A stretch of 64,000 bases of DNA, taken from the NCBI GenBank assembly GCA_026120185.1, contig JANUWF010002419.1, positions 4,237,501 through 4,301,500 of the forward strand, given 5' to 3'. Shown here piece by piece: positions 58,649-64,000 of this stretch (position 1 is the first letter of the stretch; every line of letters begins with the position of its first letter). The notes beneath the pieces were generated by a model that saw only the letters and a list, made by a program, of their open reading frames with translations, searched no databases and was not told where the DNA came from. A program made the translations under genes and the position numbers. This stretch comes from Voacanga thouarsii. Taxonomy: Eukaryota > Streptophyta > Magnoliopsida > Gentianales > Apocynaceae.

Positions 58649-59612
58649 AGATGATCCTTCAGCTTCAAATGGAAACAAGGATTCCCTTGGTTTTGATGGC
58701 ACGTTAGATGTTGAGGTGGAGAGAAGGCTGAAGGTGAAATTTTTGTTATAATGAGTTTGGAAGTCTTTATTTTGTTGGATAAATTCCATGGTTTGAGTGG
58801 ATTTATTTCTTCATGTGGTTAGAGGTATAACTTCTGATTTGTTCAATGATTTAGGAGGCTATTTCAGTTTCTTCAACAGTGCCCTTGACCATTGCAATTT
58901 AGATACCAAAATTGCTCCGGCAATCCAATATGGTGTACCATCTTCTTCTGTTCCAATTTTGCCACCGACAATGCAAGGGCCAGTTGTTCTTTTTCCTCCT
59001 CAATAGCGGCTTCAAGTAACTTTAGTCCTAAAAACTCCAATTACGCAAACCCTTCCTCTAGAAGCAAGCTTGCAAAGTTCTCCTACTAGAGAAGAAGGTG
59101 AAGTTTTAGAATCTGAACTAGATCCTGATAAAAGGAGGAGACTGCTTATTTTGCAACATGGACAAGATTCAAGGGATCGTGCATCAAGTGAACCTCAATT
59201 TCCTATACATGCGCTATTACAAGTTTCTGCACCAAGGTCTCAAGGATGTGGTTGGTTTCTAGTGGAGGAGGAAATGAGTCCGAGCCAAGTGAACCGAGTG
59301 GCACCACCCAAAGAATTTCCCCTAAGCTCAGAACCCTTGCAAATTGAGAAGCATCAGGCTCATCATCCTCCTTTCCATCACAAAGTGGAGAATCCTGTTC
59401 CATTTGATGGGGTTTTTCTTGAAAGTTAGAGAATGCCGAAAGAGGTATTTGTTACTTCCTTCCATCTTATTTATATTTTTGAGTTTTGACTAGAGAATTG
59501 TTTGGATATGATGTGGCTTTTTACCTTTAGACACTTCCAAGAGATGGTCGATTGAGATTAAACCATCAATTACAAAGTTTTCGTTCATTTCCAGATAAGC
59601 CACGAATATTTT
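58649..59612 (+). pseudogene. CPL1-like (RNA pol II CTD phosphatase-like 1) pseudogene fragment
   Basis: CPL1 dephosphorylates the RNA polymerase II C-terminal domain. Three exon remnants are in order: 58649-58735 (DDPSASNGNKDSLGFDG to ERRLK), about 58857-59449 (EAISVSSTVP, then after a frameshift DTKIAPAIQYGVPSSSVPI, then REEGEVLESELDPDKRRRLL, ILQHGQDSRD, EEEMSPSQVNRVAPPKEFPL), and 59530-59610 (LPRDGRLRLNHQLQSF). They cover the region after the phosphatase domain. One frameshift and two in-frame stops are seen. The catalytic domain and dsRNA-binding domains are not in the window. Confidence 0.85.
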
Positions 59613-60109
59613 AGAGTTGTTTATCTAGGTTACAAATACAAAGTATGTAAGAAAGTATTTTTTTCAAATCAATTAGTGTTGTTTTATTTTTTATGAGTAG
59701 ATTGTTCTACATGTGTAATGGATTCTTGAATTACATGAAATCAATGACTTTCTAAAGGCTTATATTATATTAACACAATGCAATTAGAATGCTGCCTATG
59801 TTTTACAGTTTTTGTATAATTGAAGGAATAGTTTTTTAATTGGTTACTGGTTATATTGTGAAGAAAATTATTATTAGTAAAATACTAAATATCATGACAA
59901 GAGCTGTATATTGAAAACTCATAAATATACTTGGTGTAATTAATATATATTTATAGAATTTATCAAAGTTTAATTTTTTATAAAATTATATTTAATCATC
60001 GGGCACGTGCCCACTAGTCAAATTGAAAACTGATGTGATTACTACCTGATAAGCACTACTAATCAAGTTTAGAAGAATAATGCAAATACTCATAAATGAA
60101 TAGGCAGCA
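59613..60109. other. Intergenic AT-rich DNA and promoter of the CGR gene
   Basis: No gene. The promoter of the next gene should lie in its right part; the GC content rises at about 60.1 kb. Confidence 0.5.
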
Positions 60110-60238
60110 GTGGGGCGGAGGGACAATATATAGCGGAAGGCAATTCTCAGAACTTTTCGTGCCTTTCTCTCTCCTCCGGGCTTGCGTGGGACGCACAGAT
60201 CCAGATCTCGTGCTTAGCTCACCGATCCTTCGTCTCAG
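60110..60238 (+). other. Probable 5' UTR exon of the CGR gene
   Basis: A CT-rich leader (ttctctctcctccgggcttgc near 60164) ends at a donor CTCAG|GTCTGG at about 60239, followed by T-rich intron-like sequence up to the start exon at 60959. A long 5' UTR intron is common in plant genes. The exact transcription start is not known. Confidence 0.4.
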
Positions 60239-60958
60239 GTCTGGACTCTTATCTATCTCAGTAGTAGAAGTACGATTCACTGATTTTTGTGGTTCATTTT
60301 AAGTGTAAGTTTATGCTATGGCATTTTGATGTTCAATTGTAGTTCATTTTTACTTCCGAACTTTATCCAGAAAACGAAGGAGCATTCGGAGGAATTTGGA
60401 TGCGGAAGTAATACTGCTGAATTGAACGTTTAATTGTTGAGTTTATTGTGTAGAATTTTGGTTTCCTGTTTTGTTTGCGACCTTTCTCGATTGATTAGGA
60501 TTGGTATGTGGATCTATAGGCCAAAGTTGGAAGTCTGTCATTATTCTTTTGTGGAAATTTGTGTATGAATTTAGGTAATGCAGTTTGCAGGGAGATTAAT
60601 GCTTGCGAAATGCTTAGCTAATTTTTTGATTCTCTGTACTTGTTATGGTGTTAATTTTGTCGGCTTAGAGAGTTTGTCCCGGGCACTAGTTCCTGCTTCA
60701 CTTATAATCTATGAAATTTGGTTCATTTATGGCAGATGTAGGTCAAATTTGAGAATGCTGGAGCTGAGCCTATTGTAGCCAATAAGGATCATTAAACAAT
60801 GAAAGAAATATTTTTTGTGAAAGTCTATCGTTTCCCTTACAACTGTTAGATATCTTTCCTTGAAATGCTTATGTATAGCTTAATGAAGTGCCTTCAAATT
60901 CTTACTTTTTTCACCCATCATTGCTAGGTCTTGAAAGTTCCCTACTAGAATAATAAGG

Positions 60959-63434
60959 ATGTCAAGAAGGCCAAATACTTCTCGTCGACTTGGTGATAGT
61001 GGGAGTATTCCATTTGTGGGATCCTTGCACGCTAAATCACGACCTTCTCCTTTGTTATCGCTAGGACTTGTGGTTGTGGTAAGTCTTAGATCTTTTCAGA
61101 GATCCATCTTTTTTTGTTATTTACTAGCTTTGAATACACTGCATGCTATTTTATAGTCTTCCTTGCTACATTGATTCAGTCTTTGCCTTTAATAAGATAC
61201 TGCTCTGAAAAGAACCATGGCGGCTCACTGAGGTTCTTTTTCTTTCTACTTGAAACTTTCAGGGTGCTCTGCTAATTATTGGTTACATGTATCATGGTTC
61301 AGGTTTGTCTTGTCTTGTCCCGCTAACTTGATCTATTATCTATATAGAAAATGCAATAGCTATCTGCTTTATCTACAGCCTCTTTGTACTTCCAAAGTGC
61401 AATCTTATGCTGTGGTGGAATTTTGGGCCATGAAGCTTACCGAATTTAGTCCCCACAGAACTGTTTATTCCTTTTCTATGTTTTGACATTGGGATCCATT
61501 TGATTTTCACATTCTAAATTTGCAACAAATTATGATATTGCAGGTGGAAGAAGTGGGGACATTGATGCTTTAAGTAGAGCTGAAGGTGCCTTCTTATGAG
61601 AAATGATAATTATGATACCCTTTACTCTTGAATCTTCATTTGAGTATGCTTATGTTTGCCATACAGGACAGGGTTAGAATGTGGTTGCTGCTAGAATTTT
61701 ATGAACATGAAGTGCAGAAAGTTTTGTATTTAGATCGATACATTCAACTGTGGAGTGGTTCTTAAGGACTAATAACCTTGGCCACGAGCCAGTGATTGAA
61801 TACTGTATTTGGAGATTTGAGATTTAGGAATCTAGGAAATAAATGCCCTGTGTTTCTTTTACTTGCTTTCTTTATTTGAATTAGAGAAATTCAGAATTAG
61901 TTACTGTTGATGTCAGCCTTCATAGCTAGGTTCTTCAGGTGCATTGAACCAAATGTTCCTAGGTGGTTCAGAGTTGGGTCTCTTGTTGAACATGGTGTAG
62001 TCTAGTTCTGTACATGTTATTCTAGCTGGTCAAATTTGTTTCATGAATTGGCAATGGCATAAGCTTATCTCATTTCCCTAAATTTGCTTCAGCTTAAAGA
62101 CAAGGTATGGTCCTATGGGATGCTTCTGGGAACTATGAGACTTTTCATTTATGGGTCAATATATGCACTACTTGGTCATTTCCTAGCCATTTTATCCTTA
62201 CATCATTTCAGCTTCCTGTTTTATGCTGCTACTTTGTGATTTGTGAATGGTGCATGCTTTCCCAGACTAAAAATTCAAACCATGTATATGCAGGTGGCAT
62301 TTCATGTACATTAGAAGTGCAGAGAGCATTACCTACTTTAAAAAAGGCATATGGTGATAGTATGCGCAAGGTGTTGCATGTAGGTCCTGATACCTGTTCA
62401 GTGGTCTCAACACTATTGAAAGAAGAGGATACTGAAGCATGGGGAATTGAGCCATATGACTTGGAGGATGCTGATGCGAGCTGCAGGAGTCTTGCACGCA
62501 AAGGCATTGTGCGTGTGGCGGATATCAAATTTCCTCTTCCCTACCGACCAAAGTCATTCTCACTTGTCATTGTGTCTGATGCACTAGATTATTTGTCACC
62601 AAAGTACCTTAACAAGACTCTACCAGAGTTAGCCAGGGTGTCTGCTGATGGTTTAGTTATATTGTCAGGTAAACATTTGACACAAATATAGCCCATTTGA
62701 TCCTTGAAGATTCAGCATATTTTGTTTTAACTGGTAGCTGACCAGCCATTTATGAGCTTAACTTGTATGGGTTTTTTTCAACTTGTATCCTGATTTTGTT
62801 GAATTAATAGTGTTAGCAGTATTCACGCACTAGAAACATCTTACCTGTATTGATATCTGAAGTTTGAACTATAATTTCCAGTAATTTTGCTGAAGTGCTG
62901 AATCTTTCTCCAGGTTATCCAGGTCAGCAACGAGCTAAGGTGGCAGAACTTGCTAAATTTGGTCGCCCAGTAAGTGGTTATTTTTTCTCTCAGAGTTACT
63001 GTTTTACTTAAACCCTTACTGGGAATAAAATAAGAACCAGACATTGTTAATGGCTTGTGTGAAGCTGAAATTGAAACATGGGGAATGCACAATGATGCTT
63101 AATTTATTGAGTGTTGGCCAATATTAATGTGGCTCGCATTCTTTTGTTAATTACCCAAAAACTTCTGTCACTAGCTTTGCCTTTGTGCATAATTGAGGAG
63201 GTGTCTGTTCAGTTCGCTGTGAGGTCATGTTTAACAGCTGAATCCTAGAACTCAATTGGTTGGTGTTTTTCTCTTTTGAAGGCCAAATTGCGAAGTTCCT
63301 CTTGGTGGATAAGGTTTTTTGTCCAGACCAGCTTAGAAGAGAATGAATCTGCTGCCAAGAAATTTGAGCAAGCAGCAGCAAAGAAGTCATATAAGCCACT
63401 CTGCCAGGTGTTTCATCTCAAATCATTGCGATGA
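60959..63434 (+). CDS. CGR2/CGR3-like Golgi pectin methyltransferase, 261 aa, 6 exons
   Basis: The exons are 60959-61078, 61263-61302, 61544-61585, 62294-62668, 62914-62969 and 63282-63434, totalling 786 bp in frame with GT-AG junctions. The protein starts MSRRPNTSRRLGDSGSIPFV. A single membrane span lies at about residues 30-50 (LLSLGLVVVGALLIIGYMYH), as in a type II Golgi protein. The lumenal part has VLHVGPDTCSVVSTLLKEED, then EAWGIEPYDLEDAD and ADIKFPLPYRPKSFSLVIVSDALDYLSPKYLN, an S-adenosylmethionine-dependent methyltransferase-like fold, and ends QVFHLKSLR. CGR2 and CGR3 act in methyl-esterification of homogalacturonan in the Golgi. Length and ends agree with the family. Exon 4 begins at the acceptor ATGCAG; the upstream open frame from 62107 is intron. 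Confidence 0.93.
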
Positions 63435-64000
63435 TAATCTCTGGATGAACTGTTGCCTTCCTGAAAGAAGATATCAAGCATTCATAGTCCATACTCTTTC
63501 ATTATGCCAGTGCGAATGACAATACTTACATGATCCAAATTCCAACAGTTGGAGTCGATTCAAAATTTTGACACAAACAACAGATTATGCAAGTAGTGTC
63601 TGCTGCAATTAGTATGTGCCCTTTTTAATTTATGTACTCAATTTCCGATACTGTAGCGGCTAATAGTGCCCTCAGGGGGCTCAATGCATCAACTCCATTT
63701 GCTTGATAATTGTAATAGCCACAGAATATTATATGATTTCTAAGGATATTCTTTCTCCTAATTTGTAAAAGAAAGCTGTTTAGGTGCTGCATAGCCTTTC
63801 TTTGAATTTCGTCTGCAGTGTAACTATCAACAGTTCTTTTTTAGAGGGAATTCTACAATATTACAAAGAAAAAACAAAACTATTATCAGTATTTTTTTAA
63901 AAGGTATTTTACACTATTACAAAGGGAATTCAATACCTTTTAATTTGATAAGCATTGTATTACCGAGTTTTTATTTTTTTCCCCCTCCACGTAGTGGTCT
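63435..64000. other. 3' UTR and downstream region of the CGR gene
   Basis: No further gene seen. A short imperfect repeat around attctacaatattacaaag and ttttacactattacaaag lies at 63850-63925. Confidence 0.5.

Noticed and set aside
62107..62293. N-terminal extension of CGR exon 4 from an upstream ATG
   Set aside because: The known family N-terminus is encoded by the three upstream exons, all phases match, and an acceptor ATGCAG precedes 62294. The upstream open frame is intron.

Overview
This is nuclear DNA from a flowering plant, most likely a core eudicot. Genes are intron-rich with GT-AG junctions, the sequence is AT-rich, and plant LTR retrotransposons, CACTA elements, SINEs and MITEs are abundant. 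The plant-specific gene families are a ZED1-related pseudokinase, CGR2/CGR3, Whirly, RKD and CPL1. I cannot name the species.

Layout. (1) 1-12.1 kb: a decayed SIRE/Maximus-type Copia retrotransposon (LTR end, PBS, gag, broken pol) split by a 6,377-bp non-autonomous CACTA element at 3157-9533. The CACTA ends are CACTACAAGAAAAA inverted repeats with a 3-bp GGT target duplication. It carries a captured geminivirus-derived cassette: two decayed Rep copies in inverted orientation, one with TrAP- and REn-like sequence, flanked by inverted arrays of ~120-130-bp repeats. It also holds a tRNA-like (SINE-like) block and a large (TA)n/(CA)n field. (2) 12.3-21.9 kb: a Ty3-gypsy (Tekay/Del-like) element with 5' LTR, PBS, deleted interior, integrase tail, PPT and 3' LTR; the 3' LTR is itself interrupted by an LTR of another family. 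(3) 22.9-31.1 kb: an Athila-type gag relic, a second CACTA-like subterminal array with a long hairpin, an RKD (RWP-RK) pseudogene, a gypsy gag/protease relic, and a 3,451-bp solo LTR with target duplication GCCTA. (4) 32.0-39.3 kb: the gene island. An intact single-exon ZRK pseudokinase (+) lies tail-to-tail with an intact 11-exon DUF21/CBS (CNNM-like) membrane protein (-). (5) 39.4-50 kb: gene-poor DNA with a SINE (19-bp target duplication), a MULE-type MITE (10-bp target duplication), a Stowaway-like MITE, and a ~410-bp tandem repeat block containing a hAT-like MITE. (6) 50.4-57.3 kb: a mosaic of short gene fragments on both strands (a Rab3GAP-like piece, a subtilase piece, a Whirly piece, several unrecognised exons), a minus-oriented LTR, and a possible 32-residue two-exon protein. 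(7) 58.6-63.5 kb: a CPL1-like pseudogene followed by an intact 6-exon CGR2/CGR3 pectin-methylation gene.

Three genes look intact: the ZRK, the DUF21 protein and the CGR. They share no obvious pathway: immune decoy/adaptor, membrane divalent-cation or CBS-type regulation, and Golgi pectin methylation. Nearly everything else is mobile DNA and what it has captured. The most unusual object is the plant transposon carrying an inverted pair of geminiviral Rep relics. Both copies are visibly broken, so it is a genomic fossil and not a virus.
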